This document shows positions 1 through 9,542 of a stretch of DNA of 58,902 bases, one piece after another. Position 1 is the first letter of the stretch, and each line of letters opens with the position of its first letter. The notes below the pieces were generated by a model. The model searched no databases and had not been told where the DNA came from. It was given only the letters and a program-made list of their open reading frames with translations. Origin of the DNA: Burkholderiaceae bacterium (GTDB lineage: Bacteria > Pseudomonadota > Gammaproteobacteria > Burkholderiales > Burkholderiaceae_E); assembly GCA_024637155.1 (NCBI GenBank), contig JAGXFR010000030.1, positions 1 through 58,902 of the forward strand, written 5' to 3'. The position numbers were made by a program, and so were the translations under genes.

Positions 1-141
1 GAGATGGTGATGCCGGGGGACAACGTGAAGATGATCGTGACGCTGCTGGCGCCGATCGCGATGGAACAGGGGCTGCGCTTTGCGATTCGCGAAGGTGGCC
101 GCACCGTCGGCGCCGGCGTCGTCGCCAAAGTGATCGCCTGA
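1..141 (+). CDS. tuf: Elongation factor Tu, C-terminal end (partial)
   Basis: The window opens inside this gene. The 46 visible residues include [19 protein letters not shown] and [16 protein letters not shown], which are the end of domain 3 of EF-Tu, the GTPase that carries aminoacyl-tRNA to the ribosome. A tuf gene directly before rpsJ is the usual head of the S10 cluster in betaproteobacteria, which often have a second tuf copy elsewhere. The gene stops with TGA at 139-141. Confidence 0.97.
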   Translation, partial: EMVMPGDNVKMIVTLLAPIAMEQGLRFAIREGGRTVGAGVVAKVIA

Positions 142-152
142 GGCAGCGGGCG

Positions 153-174
153 GGGGCACGGCGCGCCGTGCCCC
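153..174. other. Perfect GC-rich hairpin between tuf and rpsJ
   Basis: Positions 153-161 and 166-174 form a perfect 9-bp stem around a CGCG loop, 11 bases after the tuf stop. No T-run follows, so it is not a classical rho-independent terminator. It could protect the 3' end of tuf mRNA, pause polymerase, or lower read-through into the S10 genes. A smaller GCGGC/GCCGC hairpin follows near 196-209, before the strong GGAGG site of rpsJ. Confidence 0.5.
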
Positions 175-232
175 GGATTCACGCAGGAAAAAATTCGCGG
201 CGCGAGCCGCCTCGCTCTTTGGAGGAAACGCA

Positions 233-565
233 ATGAGCAACCAGAAGATCCGGATTCGGCTGAAGGCCTTCGACTACAAGCTGATCGACCAGTCGGCCGC
301 CGAGATCGTCGAGACGGCCAAACGCACGGGTGCGGTGGTGCGCGGCCCGGTGCCACTGCCCACGTCGATCGAGCGCTTCGACGTGCTGCGTTCGCCGCAC
401 GTCAACAAGACCTCGCGCGACCAGTTCGAAATCCGCACGCATCAGCGCCTGATGGACATCGTGGATCCGACCGACAAGACGATCGACGCCCTCACGAAGC
501 TGGATCTGCCGGCCGGGGTCGACGTCAAGATCTCGGTCAAGCAGTCGGACGGTGCGCGCTCCTGA
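233..565 (+). CDS. rpsJ: Ribosomal protein uS10
   Basis: Encodes 110 residues of small-subunit protein S10, which sits in the 30S head and also serves as transcription antitermination factor NusE. Family features include the N-terminal [16 protein letters not shown] strand and the [19 protein letters not shown] loop. A GGAGG ribosome site lies 8 bases before the ATG. The C-terminus is a few residues longer (KQSDGARS) than the roughly 103-residue Escherichia coli protein. A promoter separates it from rplC, so it may be partly uncoupled from the rest of the S10 operon. Confidence 0.98.
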   Translation: MSNQKIRIRLKAFDYKLIDQSAAEIVETAKRTGAVVRGPVPLPTSIERFDVLRSPHVNKTSRDQFEIRTHQRLMDIVDPTDKTIDALTKLDLPAGVDVKISVKQSDGARS

Positions 566-566
566 C

Positions 567-595
567 TTGTCGCAAGGCAGAAGTGACGTTATAAT
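567..595 (+). promoter_or_regulatory. Sigma-70 promoter before rplC
   Basis: TTGTCG at 567-572 and the consensus -10 TATAAT at 590-595 are separated by exactly 17 bases. The -35 begins 2 bases after the rpsJ stop codon. Transcription starting near 602 would give an rplC leader of about 90 bases. The bases after the -10 read TACGGCTT, identical in offset to the promoter before rplN. Inferred from sequence only, but both boxes and the spacing are good. Confidence 0.8.
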
Positions 596-694
596 TTACG
601 GCTTTTCCGGCATCGAACCCGCGGCATGGACCGACGGGCGCGGCGCCGGACTTTCATACACCTGGCCAATCGTAGCCGGGACGGGAGAAAAGAA

Positions 695-1354
695 ATGAGC
701 CTTGGCCTTGTGGGACGCAAGGTCGGCATGATGCGCATTTTTACGGACGATGGCGAAAGCGTCCCCGTAACTGTGCTCGACGTGTCGAACAACCGCGTCA
801 CCCAGATCAAGACCGTCGATACCGACGGCTACACGGCGATTCAGGTCGCCTACGGAACCCGCCGTGCTTCCCGCGTCAAGAAGCCCCAGGCAGGACACTA
901 TGCCAAGGCCGCGGTCGAAGCGGGCAGCATTCTGCGCGAATTCCGGGTTGATCCCGCCCAGGTCGGTGAGTTGGCCGCCGGTGCGGTGATCAAGGCCGAG
1001 ATCTTCGAGGTCGGTCAGCGGGTCGACGTGATCGGCACGTCGCTGGGCAAGGGATTTGCCGGCGCGATCAAGCGCCACAACTTCTCCTCGGGCCGCGCGT
1101 CGCACGGCAACTCGCGTTCGCACAACACGCCGGGTTCGACCGGCATGGCGCAGGATCCGGGTCGCGTGTTCCCGGGCAAGCGCATGCCAGGGCACCTCGG
1201 CGACGTGCAGTGCACCGTCCAGAATCTCGTCATCGCTCGCATTGATGCCGAGCGCCAGCTGCTGCTGGTGCGTGGCGCCGTTCCGGGCCACCGCAATGGC
1301 GACGTCATCGTCACCCCCGCTGTCCGTGCCGGCAAGGCCGGCGGCGCCAAATAG
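695..1354 (+). CDS. rplC: Ribosomal protein uL3
   Basis: Encodes 219 residues of L3, an early-assembling 50S protein whose extended loop reaches the peptidyl transferase centre. It begins [20 protein letters not shown] and carries the conserved [22 protein letters not shown] loop region and the KRMPGHLGD motif. I chose the ATG at 695 because GGGAGAAAAGAA lies just upstream and the family starts here. An in-frame ATG at 626 would add 23 arginine-rich residues inside the leader RNA and is unlikely. Confidence 0.98.
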   Translation: MSLGLVGRKVGMMRIFTDDGESVPVTVLDVSNNRVTQIKTVDTDGYTAIQVAYGTRRASRVKKPQAGHYAKAAVEAGSILREFRVDPAQVGELAAGAVIKAEIFEVGQRVDVIGTSLGKGFAGAIKRHNFSSGRASHGNSRSHNTPGSTGMAQDPGRVFPGKRMPGHLGDVQCTVQNLVIARIDAERQLLLVRGAVPGHRNGDVIVTPAVRAGKAGGAK

Positions 1355-1365
1355 GAGGAGCGACG

Positions 1366-1986
1366 ATGGAACTCAAATTTCTCGACGCTCAAGGCCAGGA
1401 CGGGGCCCGGGTCGATGCGCCGGATACCGTCTTTGCGCGCGAATTCAACGAGCCGCTGATCCATCAGGTTGTGGTCGCCTATCAGGCGAACGCGCGCAGC
1501 GCGAACCGCAAGCAGAAGGATCGGGGCGAAGTGCACCATTCGACCAAGAAGCCGTTTGCCCAGAAAGGCACGGGTCGGGCGCGTGCCGGGATGACCTCCA
1601 GTCCGCTGTGGCGCGGAGGCGGCAAGATTTTCCCGAGCACGCCTGACGAGAATTTTTCGCACAAGCTCAACCGCAAGATGTATCGGGCCGGAATGTGCTC
1701 GATCCTCTCGCAACTCGCCCGCGAAGACCGCGTGGCCGTGATCGATGCCCTCGTGGTCGAGGCGCCGAAGACCAAGCTGCTCGCCGAGAAGTTGAAGGCG
1801 ATGGGGCCGGGGACGGTGCTGCTGATCACGGACAGTTTCGATGAAAACCTGTATCTCGCGTCGCGCAATCTGCGCAATGTGATGATCGTTGAGCCGCGCC
1901 AGGCCGACCCGGTGTCGCTGGTGCGCTTCGACAAGGTGCTGATCACGCGCTCGGCGCTCGCCCAAGTTCAGGAGATGCTGTCATGA
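1366..1986 (+). CDS. rplD: Ribosomal protein uL4
   Basis: Encodes 206 residues of L4, which lines the exit tunnel of the 50S subunit and in gammaproteobacteria also represses its own operon. Recognised by [21 protein letters not shown] and [17 protein letters not shown], the tunnel-loop region, and by the C-terminal Rossmann-like part. The start has GGAGGAG 6 bases upstream. Its stop overlaps the rplW start (ATGA), indicating translational coupling. Whether L4 regulation occurs here is unknown, since the promoter lies after rpsJ rather than before it. Confidence 0.98.
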   Translation: MELKFLDAQGQDGARVDAPDTVFAREFNEPLIHQVVVAYQANARSANRKQKDRGEVHHSTKKPFAQKGTGRARAGMTSSPLWRGGGKIFPSTPDENFSHKLNRKMYRAGMCSILSQLAREDRVAVIDALVVEAPKTKLLAEKLKAMGPGTVLLITDSFDENLYLASRNLRNVMIVEPRQADPVSLVRFDKVLITRSALAQVQEMLS

Positions 1987-2279
1987 ACCCCGAGCGTCTG
2001 ATGAGGGTGCTGGTCGCCCCGATCGTCTCCGAGAAGTCGACCATGCTCGCGGAGAAGAACGAGCAGATCGCGTTCCGGGTTCTGCAGGATGCGACTCGTC
2101 TGGAGGTGAAGGCCGCCGTTGAGCTGCTCTTCAAGGTGCAGGTCGAATCGGTGCAGGTGCTCAACCAGAAGGGCAAGGCCAAGAAATTCGGCCGCTTCCA
2201 GGGGCGGCGGCGCAACGTTCGCAAGGCCTACGTCTCGCTGGCTCCGGGCCAGGAGATCAACTTCGCGGAGGCCAAGTAA
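1983..2279 (+). CDS. rplW: Ribosomal protein uL23
   Basis: Encodes 98 residues of L23, the 50S protein at the tunnel exit that docks trigger factor and signal recognition particle. Motifs include [14 protein letters not shown] near the N-terminus and the basic [22 protein letters not shown] segment. It overlaps rplD by 4 bases and shares one base with the rplB start (TAATG), so three consecutive genes are translationally coupled. Confidence 0.98.
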   Translation: MNPERLMRVLVAPIVSEKSTMLAEKNEQIAFRVLQDATRLEVKAAVELLFKVQVESVQVLNQKGKAKKFGRFQGRRRNVRKAYVSLAPGQEINFAEAK

Positions 2280-3097
2280 TGACGGTCATCAAGCTCAAGC
2301 CGACCTCGCCGGGGCGCCGCGCGATGGTCAGGGTGGTGACGCCCGGTCTGCACAAGGGCCGGCCGGTTGACGCCCTGACGATCAGCAAGAAGCGCAGCTC
2401 GGGTCGCAACAACCAGGGTCACATCACCACGCGACATCGCGGCGGTGGCCACAAGGCGCATATCCGCCTGGTGGACTTCAAGCGCGACAAGGACGGGATT
2501 CCCGCCACGGTCGAGCGCATCGAATACGACCCGAAACGCAGCGCCCATCTGGCCCTGTTGTGCTACGCCGACGGCGAGCGCCGGTACATCCTCGCGCCCC
2601 GTGGCGTGACGCCGGGCGCCAAGCTGCTCAGCGGCGCGGAAGCGCCGATCCGGGCGGGCAACACGCTGCCGATCCGCAACATCCCGGTTGGTTCGACCAT
2701 CCACGCGATCGAGATGTTCCCGGGCAAGGGTGCGCAGATGGTGCGCACGGCCGGCGGCTCGGCCAGACTGCTGGCGCGCGAAGGGATCTACGCTCAGGTG
2801 CGACTGCGTTCCGGCGAGATCCGGCGCGTTCACATCGACTGCCGCGCCACAATCGGCGAGGTGGGCAACGAGGAACACAGCCTGCGCCAGATCGGCAAGG
2901 CGGGGGCGACGCGCTGGCGCGGCATTCGTCCGACGGTTCGCGGTGAGGTGATGAATCCTGTCGATCACCCGCACGGCGGGCGCACGCGCGGCAATCGCCA
3001 CCCGGTTTCACCGTGGGGCCAGCCGACCAAAGGGTACAAGACCCGCCGCAACAAACGTACCGACGGCATGATCGTGCAACGTCGGAACAAGTCCTAA
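2279..3097 (+). CDS. rplB: Ribosomal protein uL2
   Basis: Encodes 272 residues of L2, needed for subunit association and peptidyl transferase function. The RNA-binding core is visible, and the C-terminal loop holds the conserved histidine of [15 protein letters not shown], which lies close to the catalytic centre of the ribosome. Length is typical. The start codon overlaps the rplW stop by one base. Confidence 0.98.
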   Translation: MTVIKLKPTSPGRRAMVRVVTPGLHKGRPVDALTISKKRSSGRNNQGHITTRHRGGGHKAHIRLVDFKRDKDGIPATVERIEYDPKRSAHLALLCYADGERRYILAPRGVTPGAKLLSGAEAPIRAGNTLPIRNIPVGSTIHAIEMFPGKGAQMVRTAGGSARLLAREGIYAQVRLRSGEIRRVHIDCRATIGEVGNEEHSLRQIGKAGATRWRGIRPTVRGEVMNPVDHPHGGRTRGNRHPVSPWGQPTKGYKTRRNKRTDGMIVQRRNKS

Positions 3098-3107
3098 CGG
3101 GTACGCC

Positions 3108-3404
3108 ATGGCACGCTCAGTCAAAAAAGGGCCGTTCGTCGACGCCCATCTGTTGAAGAAAGTCGATGCCGCCACCGCCAGCCGCGACAAGCGGCCAATC
3201 AAGACCTGGTCACGCCGCTCGACGGTGCTGCCCGAGTTCGTCGGCCTGACGATCGCGGTGCACAACGGCAAGCAGCATGTGCCGGTGTTCGTCAACGAGA
3301 ACATGGTCGGGCACAAACTCGGCGAGTTCGCCATGACCCGGACGTTCAAGGGGCACGCGGCGGGCAAGAAGGCCGTGGTTCGCCCCGCCGCGGCGCGCAA
3401 GTAG
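3108..3404 (+). CDS. rpsS: Ribosomal protein uS19
   Basis: Encodes 98 residues of S19 in the 30S head, contacting S13 and the A-site finger. The N-terminus [19 protein letters not shown] and the central block [25 protein letters not shown] are family hallmarks. The C-terminus is a few alanine- and arginine-rich residues longer than in E. coli (92 residues). It lies 10 bases after rplB in the same transcript. Confidence 0.98.
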   Translation: MARSVKKGPFVDAHLLKKVDAATASRDKRPIKTWSRRSTVLPEFVGLTIAVHNGKQHVPVFVNENMVGHKLGEFAMTRTFKGHAAGKKAVVRPAAARK

Positions 3405-3416
3405 AGGAGCCGGAAA

Positions 3417-3746
3417 ATGGAAACGCAGGCAAGCATGCGCGGTGTGCGCATCTCGGCCCAGAAGAGCAGGCTCGTTGCCGATCTGGTGCGCGGGAAACCG
3501 GTTGAGCAGGCGCTGAACATTCTCGCGTTCTCTCCCAAGAAGGCCGCCGCACTGGTCAAGAAGGTCATTGAGTCGGCGATCGCCAATGCCGAACACAACG
3601 ACGGTGCGGATGTCGACGAACTTCGGGTGAAGACCATCCATGTCGACAAGGGGGCGTCGCTGCGACGTTTCCGGGCACGCGCCAAGGGGCGCGGTGCGCA
3701 GATCGAGAAGCAGACCTGTCACATTTTCGTGACCGTCGGCAACTGA
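3417..3746 (+). CDS. rplV: Ribosomal protein uL22
   Basis: Encodes 109 residues of L22, whose beta-hairpin forms the exit-tunnel constriction with L4. [20 protein letters not shown] and the loop [20 protein letters not shown] are characteristic. The ATG is preceded by GAGGAGCCGG. This is the protein where macrolide-resistance changes commonly arise; nothing unusual is visible in the hairpin. Confidence 0.98.
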   Translation: METQASMRGVRISAQKSRLVADLVRGKPVEQALNILAFSPKKAAALVKKVIESAIANAEHNDGADVDELRVKTIHVDKGASLRRFRARAKGRGAQIEKQTCHIFVTVGN

Positions 3747-3767
3747 GCGCGAGGCTGAAGGAAGACT

Positions 3768-4679
3768 ATGGGACAAAAAATACATCCGACCGGATTCCGC
3801 CTTGCGGTCAGTCGCAACTGGTCTTCGCGGTGGTACGCCGACAGCGATCAGTTTGCGACGCTTCTCAACGACGACATTCGCGTTCGGGAGTACCTGCGCC
3901 GCAAGTTGAAGGCCGCTTCAGTTGGCCGTGTGCTGATCGAGCGCCCCGCCAAGAACGCCCGGATCACGATTTTCTCGGCACGCCCGGGCGTGGTGATCGG
4001 CAAGAAGGGCGAGGACATCGAGAACCTGAAACGCGACCTCCAGCGCCTGATGGGCGTGCCCGTGCACGTCAACATCGAGGAGATCCGCAAGCCTGAGATC
4101 GACGCGCAACTGATCGCCGACTCGATCACCCAGCAGCTCGAGAAGCGCATCATGTTCCGCCGCGCGATGAAGCGTGCGATGCAGAACGCCATGCGTCTGG
4201 GCGCCCTGGGCATCAAGATCATGAGTTCGGGTCGCTTGAACGGCGTCGAAATTGCGCGGCGCGAGTGGTACCGCGAAGGTCGGGTGCCCCTGCAGACGCT
4301 GCGTGCGGACATCGACTACGGAACCTCCGAGGCGATCACCACCTACGGGCTGATCGGCGTGAAGGTTTGGGTCTACAAGGGCGACATGCTCGCGCGGGGT
4401 GAAGCGCCCCATGCAGAGAAAGAGACGACGCCCGCGCCGGATCGCGAGGATCGCCGTGTGCGCCGTGTGGCGCGCCCGGGCGCGCCAGGCGCTCCGCGCG
4501 GTGGCCGCGGCAAGGGTGGAGCAGAGGGCCAGGCTCCGGCGGACCGGGGCGCTGCGGCGCCCAAGGCGGCCGTGCGGCGTGTTGCCAAGCCCGCGGAAGC
4601 TCCCAAGGCCGACGCTGCCCCCCAGGTCGACGCTGCCCCCGCGGGTGACGGCGCCGAGAAACCGGATTCACAGAACTAA
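3768..4679 (+). CDS. rpsC: Ribosomal protein uS3 with long C-terminal tail
   Basis: Encodes 303 residues of S3, part of the mRNA entry channel and its helicase activity. The KH domain motif [17 protein letters not shown] lies near residue 75, and the C-terminal domain motif [19 protein letters not shown] follows. E. coli S3 has 233 residues. Here about 80 extra residues after KGDMLARGE form a low-complexity tail rich in Ala, Pro, Lys and Arg ([19 protein letters not shown], then a repeated AAP/QVDAAP stretch). Tails on S3 are known in betaproteobacteria, but their role is unclear. Confidence 0.97.
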   Translation: MGQKIHPTGFRLAVSRNWSSRWYADSDQFATLLNDDIRVREYLRRKLKAASVGRVLIERPAKNARITIFSARPGVVIGKKGEDIENLKRDLQRLMGVPVHVNIEEIRKPEIDAQLIADSITQQLEKRIMFRRAMKRAMQNAMRLGALGIKIMSSGRLNGVEIARREWYREGRVPLQTLRADIDYGTSEAITTYGLIGVKVWVYKGDMLARGEAPHAEKETTPAPDREDRRVRRVARPGAPGAPRGGRGKGGAEGQAPADRGAAAPKAAVRRVAKPAEAPKADAAPQVDAAPAGDGAEKPDSQN

Positions 4680-4689
4680 GGAGTGAGCG

Positions 4690-5106
4690 ATGCTACAACC
4701 CGCTCGTCGCAAGTACAGGAAGGAACAGAAAGGTCGCAACAAAGGCAACGCCACGCGCGGCGCCACCGTTGCCTTCGGTGACTTCGGGCTCAAGGCGATT
4801 GCTCGCAGCCGCCTGACGGCGCGCCAGATCGAGGCGGCGCGGCGCGCGATGACGCGCCACATCAAGCGCGGCGGCCGGGTCTGGATCCGGATCTTCCCGG
4901 ACAAGCCGATCTCCAAGAAGCCCGCTGAGGTTCGCATGGGCAACGGCAAGGGAAACCCCGAGTACTACGTCGCGGAGATCCAGCCCGGCAAGGTGCTCTA
5001 CGAAATGGACGGAGTGACCGAGGCGCTGGCGCGGGAAGCGTTCGCGCTGGCGGCGGCGAAACTGCCCATGAAGACGGCATTCGTGTCGCGCATGGTCGGT
5101 GCCTGA
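4690..5106 (+). CDS. rplP: Ribosomal protein uL16
   Basis: Encodes 138 residues of L16, a late-assembling 50S protein near the A-site tRNA elbow. [20 protein letters not shown] and [19 protein letters not shown] are diagnostic. The arginine equivalent to the hydroxylated Arg81 of E. coli (in ...[13 protein letters not shown]... to KKPAEVRMG) appears conserved. AAGGAGTG precedes the ATG. Confidence 0.98.
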   Translation: MLQPARRKYRKEQKGRNKGNATRGATVAFGDFGLKAIARSRLTARQIEAARRAMTRHIKRGGRVWIRIFPDKPISKKPAEVRMGNGKGNPEYYVAEIQPGKVLYEMDGVTEALAREAFALAAAKLPMKTAFVSRMVGA

Positions 5107-5133
5107 TTCCGCGCATCCGATACGAGGTTTGAT

Positions 5134-5328
5134 ATGAATGCGAAAGAAATCCGCGCCAAGGACACCGAGGCGCTGAACAAGGAGCTGATCGATCTGCTCA
5201 GAGCGCACTTTTCGCTGCGCATGCAGGTCGCCACCCAGCAGTTGTCGAACACGAGCCAGCTTCGCAAGACCCGGCGTGACATCGCACGGGTGCGAACGGT
5301 GCTCAGAGAGAAGGCGGTCGCCCAATGA
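5134..5328 (+). CDS. rpmC: Ribosomal protein uL29
   Basis: Encodes 64 residues of the small helical hairpin protein L29 at the tunnel exit. It begins [20 protein letters not shown] and contains the conserved [26 protein letters not shown] block. Its stop overlaps the rpsQ start by 4 bases (ATGA). Confidence 0.97.
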   Translation: MNAKEIRAKDTEALNKELIDLLRAHFSLRMQVATQQLSNTSQLRKTRRDIARVRTVLREKAVAQ

Positions 5329-5594
5329 ACGTTCCCGAGAACGAGACGCCCCGGAGCAAGCGCACGCTTACCGGGCGCGTGGTGAGCAACAAGATGGACA
5401 AGACGGTGACGGTGCTCGTCGAGCGCACGGTCAAGCACGAGCTCTACGGCAAGTACATCGTGCGCTCGAAGAAATACCACGCCCACGCCGAGACGGAATA
5501 CAGCGAAGGCGACACCGTCGAGATTCAGGAATGCCGCCCCTTGTCGAAGACGAAGGCGTGGATCGTGACCCGGGTTGTGCGCGCCGCGGCCTGA
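5325..5594 (+). CDS. rpsQ: Ribosomal protein uS17
   Basis: Encodes 89 residues of S17, a primary 16S rRNA-binding OB-fold protein. [20 protein letters not shown] and [18 protein letters not shown] identify it. It is the last gene of the S10 block and is followed by 184 bases holding the promoter and leader of the next block. Confidence 0.98.
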   Translation: MNVPENETPRSKRTLTGRVVSNKMDKTVTVLVERTVKHELYGKYIVRSKKYHAHAETEYSEGDTVEIQECRPLSKTKAWIVTRVVRAAA

Positions 5595-5606
5595 TGCGCG
5601 CGTCGG

Positions 5607-5635
5607 TTGCCTAACCAGGATTGCTAAGCTATACT
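5607..5635 (+). promoter_or_regulatory. Sigma-70 promoter of the spc block
   Basis: TTGCCT at 5607-5612 and TATACT at 5630-5635 are spaced by 17 bases, 12 bases after rpsQ ends. Transcription from about 5642 would give a long leader of roughly 137 bases before rplN. The start region TACGGCTT repeats the one before rplC. The E. coli spc operon also begins between rpsQ and rplN, which supports the call. Confidence 0.8.
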
Positions 5636-5778
5636 GTACGGCTTCGTGTTTGCAGCGCGCTGACGAGAGTCGGTGTCCGGTGCGGCGCGAATCTTCCCCG
5701 AACCACGGGACCAAGACTGACCGTTAGCGGCTCGGAGCGATCCAGGCGCGATGCGGGAAAAGTTGGGATAGGAAAAAC

Positions 5779-6147
5779 ATGATTCAGATGCAGTCGACGT
5801 TGAGCGTCGCCGACAACACCGGCGCGCGTTCTGTCATGTGTATCAAGGTGTTGGGCGGATCGAAGCGGCGCTATGCCGGGATCGGCGACATCATCAAGGT
5901 CACGGTCAAGGAAGCGCAGCCGCGCGGCCGGGTCAAGAAAGGCGAGATCTACAGCGCGGTGGTCGTGCGCACGGCCAAGGGCGTACGCCGGCCTGACGGT
6001 TCGCTGCTGAAGTTCGACGGCAACGCAGCCGTCCTGCTGAACGCCAAGCTCGAGCCGATCGGAACGCGGATTTTCGGGCCTGTGACGCGTGAACTGCGCA
6101 CCGAGCGATTCATGAAGATCGTCTCGCTCGCGCCGGAAGTTCTCTGA
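5779..6147 (+). CDS. rplN: Ribosomal protein uL14
   Basis: Encodes 122 residues of L14, which forms intersubunit bridges and binds the silencing factor Rsf[21 protein letters not shown] and the [19 protein letters not shown] segment are hallmark sequences. It is the first gene after the internal promoter and long leader, as in the E. coli spc operon. Confidence 0.98.
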   Translation: MIQMQSTLSVADNTGARSVMCIKVLGGSKRRYAGIGDIIKVTVKEAQPRGRVKKGEIYSAVVVRTAKGVRRPDGSLLKFDGNAAVLLNAKLEPIGTRIFGPVTRELRTERFMKIVSLAPEVL

Positions 6148-6157
6148 GGAGTCCGCG

Positions 6158-6475
6158 ATGGATAAGATCAGAAAGGGTGACGAAGTGGTCGTGATCGCGG
6201 GTCGCGACAAGGGCAAGCGGGGTACGGTGCTGCGCCGTGTCGACGCCGCGCACCTGCTCGTTGAAGGCATCAATCTTGTCAAGAAGCACCAGCGCCCCAA
6301 CCCGATGAAGGGCGAGGCCGGTGGAATCACCGACAAGACGATGCCGATCGACCAGTCGAACGTGATGTTGTTGAACCCCGGCACCGGCAAGAGCGACCGG
6401 GTCGGGATCAGGGTGCTTGAGGACGGGAAGAAGGTTCGCTTCTTCAAGTCCAACGGCGAAACGGTCAAGGCCTGA
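6158..6475 (+). CDS. rplX: Ribosomal protein uL24
   Basis: Encodes 105 residues of L24, an assembly initiator of the 50S subunit. The KOW motif lies in [20 protein letters not shown] near the N-terminus, followed by [27 protein letters not shown] precedes the start, 10 bases after rplN. Confidence 0.98.
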   Translation: MDKIRKGDEVVVIAGRDKGKRGTVLRRVDAAHLLVEGINLVKKHQRPNPMKGEAGGITDKTMPIDQSNVMLLNPGTGKSDRVGIRVLEDGKKVRFFKSNGETVKA

Positions 6476-6534
6476 GCGCCGCGACACGGTGCCTGGGAGA
6501 CCGGTGATTCGCGCCGGGTCTGGAGAGGAACAAG

Positions 6535-7074
6535 ATGGCTCGTTTTCAAGAACAGTATCGTGAGAAGGTCGTTCCCGACCTGATGGCGAAGTTCGGCTAC
6601 AAGTCGGTGATGGAAGTCCCGCGCTTCGGCAAGATCACGCTGAACATGGGCGTGGGCGAGGCGATTGCCGACAAGAAGGTGCTCGACTTTGCGGTGGGCG
6701 ACCTGACCAAGATCGCCGGCCAGAAGGTCGTGGTCACGAAGGCACGCAAGCCGATTGCCGGGTTCAAGATTCGCGAAGGCTACGCGATCGGGTGCATGGT
6801 CACGCTTCGTGGCGTGCGGATGTACGAATTCCTCGATCGTCTGATCACGGTGGCGCTGCCGCGCGTGCGTGACTTCCGCGGGATCTCCGCGAAGGCGTTC
6901 GACGGGCGCGGCAATTACAACCTCGGGGTGAAGGAACAGATCATCTTCCCCGAGATCGAGTACGACAAGGTTGACGTGCTGCGTGGGCTGAACATCAGCA
7001 TCACCACGACGGCGAAGACCGATGAGGAAGCCAAGGCGCTGCTTGCGGCCTTCCGTTTCCCCTTCCGCAATTGA
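6535..7074 (+). CDS. rplE: Ribosomal protein uL5
   Basis: Encodes 179 residues of L5, a 5S rRNA-binding protein of the central protuberance. [33 protein letters not shown] and the C-terminal [18 protein letters not shown] are typical. Length equals that of E. coli L5. In gammaproteobacteria the S8 repressor binds near this start; I did not verify such a structure here. Confidence 0.98.
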   Translation: MARFQEQYREKVVPDLMAKFGYKSVMEVPRFGKITLNMGVGEAIADKKVLDFAVGDLTKIAGQKVVVTKARKPIAGFKIREGYAIGCMVTLRGVRMYEFLDRLITVALPRVRDFRGISAKAFDGRGNYNLGVKEQIIFPEIEYDKVDVLRGLNISITTTAKTDEEAKALLAAFRFPFRN

Positions 7075-7083
7075 GGTGAACAG

Positions 7084-7389
7084 GTGGCGAAACTTGCTGT
7101 GATCAATCGGCAACTCAAACGTGAACGGATGGTCAAGAAATATGCCCAAAAGCGCGCCGCGCTGTGGGTTGTAATTCGGGACCAGTCGAAGACCGAAGAA
7201 CAGCGTTTTCAGGCACGGCTGGAGTTGCAGCAGTTGCCGCGAGACGCGAGTCCCGTGCGGTTGCGCAACCGGTGCGCGATCACCGGCCGTCCGCGCGGCA
7301 CATACCGCAAGTTCGGCATCGCGCGCAGCTCGCTGCGCGAGGTTGCAATGCGCGGTGAAGTTCCAGGCCTGGTCAAGGCGAGCTGGTAG
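7084..7389 (+). CDS. rpsN: Ribosomal protein uS14, zinc-independent form
   Basis: Encodes 101 residues of S14, which binds in the 30S head. The length and the sequence [21 protein letters not shown], without paired CxxC motifs, mark the long zinc-free form. Translation starts at GTG 7084, preceded by TTGAGGTGAACAG that overlaps the end of rplE. Confidence 0.98.
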   Translation: MAKLAVINRQLKRERMVKKYAQKRAALWVVIRDQSKTEEQRFQARLELQQLPRDASPVRLRNRCAITGRPRGTYRKFGIARSSLREVAMRGEVPGLVKASW

Positions 7390-7402
7390 CGAGGAATCAG
7401 AT

Positions 7403-7798
7403 ATGAGCATGAGCGATCCAGTCGCCGACATGTTCACGCGCATCCGCAACGCGCAGCGCGTGGACAAACAGACCGTAACGATGCCGTCTTCGAAACTGAA
7501 GGTGGCCATCGCCCAAGTCCTGCAGGACGAGGGCTATATCGACGGCTTCGAAGTCAAACCCGACGGTGCCAAGAGCGAGCTCCAGGTGCAGTTGCGCTAC
7601 TACGCGGGGCGTCCCGTGATCGAGCGCATCGAGCGCGTCTCGCGCCCCGGGCTGCGGGTCTACCGCGGGCAGCACGATCTGCCCAAGGTCCTCAACGGCC
7701 TGGGTGTGGCGATCGTCACGACCTCACGGGGCGTGATGACCGATCGCAAGGCGCGCGCCACGGGCGTGGGCGGCGAAGTCATCGGCTACGTGGCGTAA
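7403..7798 (+). CDS. rpsH: Ribosomal protein uS8
   Basis: Encodes 131 residues of S8, a primary 16S rRNA binder and the usual translational repressor of spc genes. I start it at ATG 7403 ([18 protein letters not shown]) because this matches the family. An upstream in-frame ATG at 7343 lies inside rpsN. The C-terminal [20 protein letters not shown] is the RNA-binding signature. Confidence 0.97.
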   Translation: MSMSDPVADMFTRIRNAQRVDKQTVTMPSSKLKVAIAQVLQDEGYIDGFEVKPDGAKSELQVQLRYYAGRPVIERIERVSRPGLRVYRGQHDLPKVLNGLGVAIVTTSRGVMTDRKARATGVGGEVIGYVA

Positions 7799-7808
7799 GG
7801 AGACGGCG

Positions 7809-8342
7809 ATGTCACGAGTTGCACGCATGCCGATTGTTCTGCCCGACGGGATCAAGGTCGATCTCGCCGCCGAGTCGCTTACCGTCAGTGGACCGCAGGG
7901 AAGCCTGTCGCTTGCCCTCCACCCGCTGATTCGGTTTGCCAACGAAGGCGCCGCGCTCAATGTCACAGCGGCCGACGAGACCCGGCAGGCACGGGCGATG
8001 AGCGGTACGTTCCGGGCGCTGGCCGCGAACATGGTCGAGGGTGTCTCCAAGGGATTCCAGCGCAAGCTCAATCTCGTTGGCGTTGGATACCGCGCCCAGG
8101 CGCAGGGCAACAAGCTCAATTTGGCGCTCGGCTTCTCGCACCCGGTGGTTCACGAGATGCCCGAAGGCGTCGAAGTCATGACCCCGACGCAGACCGAAAT
8201 CCTGATCAAGGGCGCGGACAAACAGAAGGTCGGGCAGGTGGCCGCCGAGGTACGTGCGTACCGGCCGCCGGAGCCGTACAAGGGCAAGGGTATCCGTTAC
8301 GCCGGCGAAGTCGTCGTGATCAAGGAAACCAAGAAGAAGTAA
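7809..8342 (+). CDS. rplF: Ribosomal protein uL6
   Basis: Encodes 177 residues of L6, near the factor-binding site of the 50S subunit. [19 protein letters not shown], a variant of the common SRIGKxPI start, and the C-terminal [18 protein letters not shown] motif identify it. Length matches the family. AAGGAGACGGCG precedes the ATG. Confidence 0.98.
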   Translation: MSRVARMPIVLPDGIKVDLAAESLTVSGPQGSLSLALHPLIRFANEGAALNVTAADETRQARAMSGTFRALAANMVEGVSKGFQRKLNLVGVGYRAQAQGNKLNLALGFSHPVVHEMPEGVEVMTPTQTEILIKGADKQKVGQVAAEVRAYRPPEPYKGKGIRYAGEVVVIKETKKK

Positions 8343-8372
8343 CGCTCGAGACCACCGATAGGACGATAGACG

Positions 8373-8738
8373 ATGGACAAGAACCAAGCCCGCCTGCGTC
8401 GCGCGAGGCAGACGCGACTCAAGATCCGCGAACTTCGGGTCGACAGGCTGACGGTGTTTCGCAGCGCCCAGCACATCTACGCGAACATCACCGCCGCGGA
8501 TGGCTCGAAAGTTCTGGTGGCCGCCTCGACGGTGGAGCCGGAAGTTCGTGCCCGGCTCGCCAGCGAGGGTGGCAAGGGCAGCAATGCCAGTGCAGCGAAA
8601 CTGATTGGACAGCGCATCGCGGAGAAGGCGTTGCAGGCTGGAATTGAAAGTGTGGCCTTTGACCGCGCCGGGTACCGGTATCACGGGCGCGTGCGCGCTC
8701 TGGCCGACGCGGCTCGCGAAGCCGGCTTGAAGTTCTGA
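8373..8738 (+). CDS. rplR: Ribosomal protein uL18
   Basis: Encodes 121 residues of L18, which binds 5S rRNA together with L5. The arginine-rich N-terminus precedes [14 protein letters not shown], and the C-terminal [24 protein letters not shown] is the family signature. It is separated from rplF by 30 bases. Confidence 0.98.
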   Translation: MDKNQARLRRARQTRLKIRELRVDRLTVFRSAQHIYANITAADGSKVLVAASTVEPEVRARLASEGGKGSNASAAKLIGQRIAEKALQAGIESVAFDRAGYRYHGRVRALADAAREAGLKF

Positions 8739-8763
8739 CGCGGCCACAGCACAGGAACCGACA

Positions 8764-9291
8764 ATGGCGAAAATGCAAGCAAGGGGCCCACGGGCCGGTG
8801 GTGAGGATCGCGACGACGGTCTGCGCGACAAGATGATCGCGATCAATCGCGTCACCAAGGTCGTCAAGGGCGGACGCATTCTGAGTTTTGCGGCGCTCGC
8901 GGTCGTGGGCGACGGCGATGGTCGCGTCGGCATGGGCAAGGGCAAGGCCCGCGAGGTGCCGGTTGCCGTGCAGAAGGCGATGGACGAGGCGCGGCGCAAG
9001 ATGATCAAGGTCAGCCTGCGCGGCGGCACGATCCAGCACGCGCTCTACGGACGCCACGGTGCCGCGAACGTGTTTCTCGCACCGGCGCCGGACGGCACGG
9101 GCGTCATCGCGGGCGGACCGATGCGTGCGGTGTTCGACGTGATGGGCGTGACCAATGTGGTTGCAAAGAGCCACGGGTCGAGCAACGGCTACAACATGGT
9201 GCGTGCGACGCTCAATGCACTGAGCAAAATGAGCACCCCGGCCGAGATCGCCGCCAAGCGCGGCAAGACGGTCGAGGAGATCCTCGGCTAG
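8764..9291 (+). CDS. rpsE: Ribosomal protein uS5
   Basis: Encodes 175 residues of S5, important for decoding accuracy and the mRNA entry channel. [20 protein letters not shown] and [19 protein letters not shown] mark the dsRBD-like N-terminal domain, followed by the S5 fold. Typical length. Confidence 0.98.
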   Translation: MAKMQARGPRAGGEDRDDGLRDKMIAINRVTKVVKGGRILSFAALAVVGDGDGRVGMGKGKAREVPVAVQKAMDEARRKMIKVSLRGGTIQHALYGRHGAANVFLAPAPDGTGVIAGGPMRAVFDVMGVTNVVAKSHGSSNGYNMVRATLNALSKMSTPAEIAAKRGKTVEEILG

Positions 9292-9346
9292 GGCACTGCC
9301 CTGGCGTGCGCGACCGCCCGGGGGGCGCGCGGATCCGGAGAAAGCG

Positions 9347-9526
9347 ATGACAAAGAAGACATTGAGAGTGACACTGGTGAAAAGCCCGATCGGCACCAAG
9401 TCCGACCACCGCGCGACGGTGCTTGGGCTGGGCCTGAAGTCGATTCGGCAGACCCGGGAACTCGAGGACACGCCGGCGGTTCGCGGAATGATCAACAAGG
9501 TCTCGTACCTGGTCAAAGTGAACTGA
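9347..9526 (+). CDS. rpmD: Ribosomal protein uL30
   Basis: A 59-residue gene between rpsE and rplO encoding L30. It reads [19 protein letters not shown] and ends [12 protein letters not shown]. The [21 protein letters not shown] block is the family signature. GGATCCGGAGAAAGCG upstream provides the ribosome site for the ATG at 9347. Confidence 0.96.
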   Translation: MTKKTLRVTLVKSPIGTKSDHRATVLGLGLKSIRQTRELEDTPAVRGMINKVSYLVKVN

Positions 9527-9542
9527 GGCACGAGGAGGAAGC

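Noticed and set aside
626..694. N-terminal extension of rplC from an in-frame ATG at 626
   Set aside because: It would lie in the leader just after the promoter, has no ribosome site and is not conserved in L3; the ATG at 695 has a good site and matches the family.
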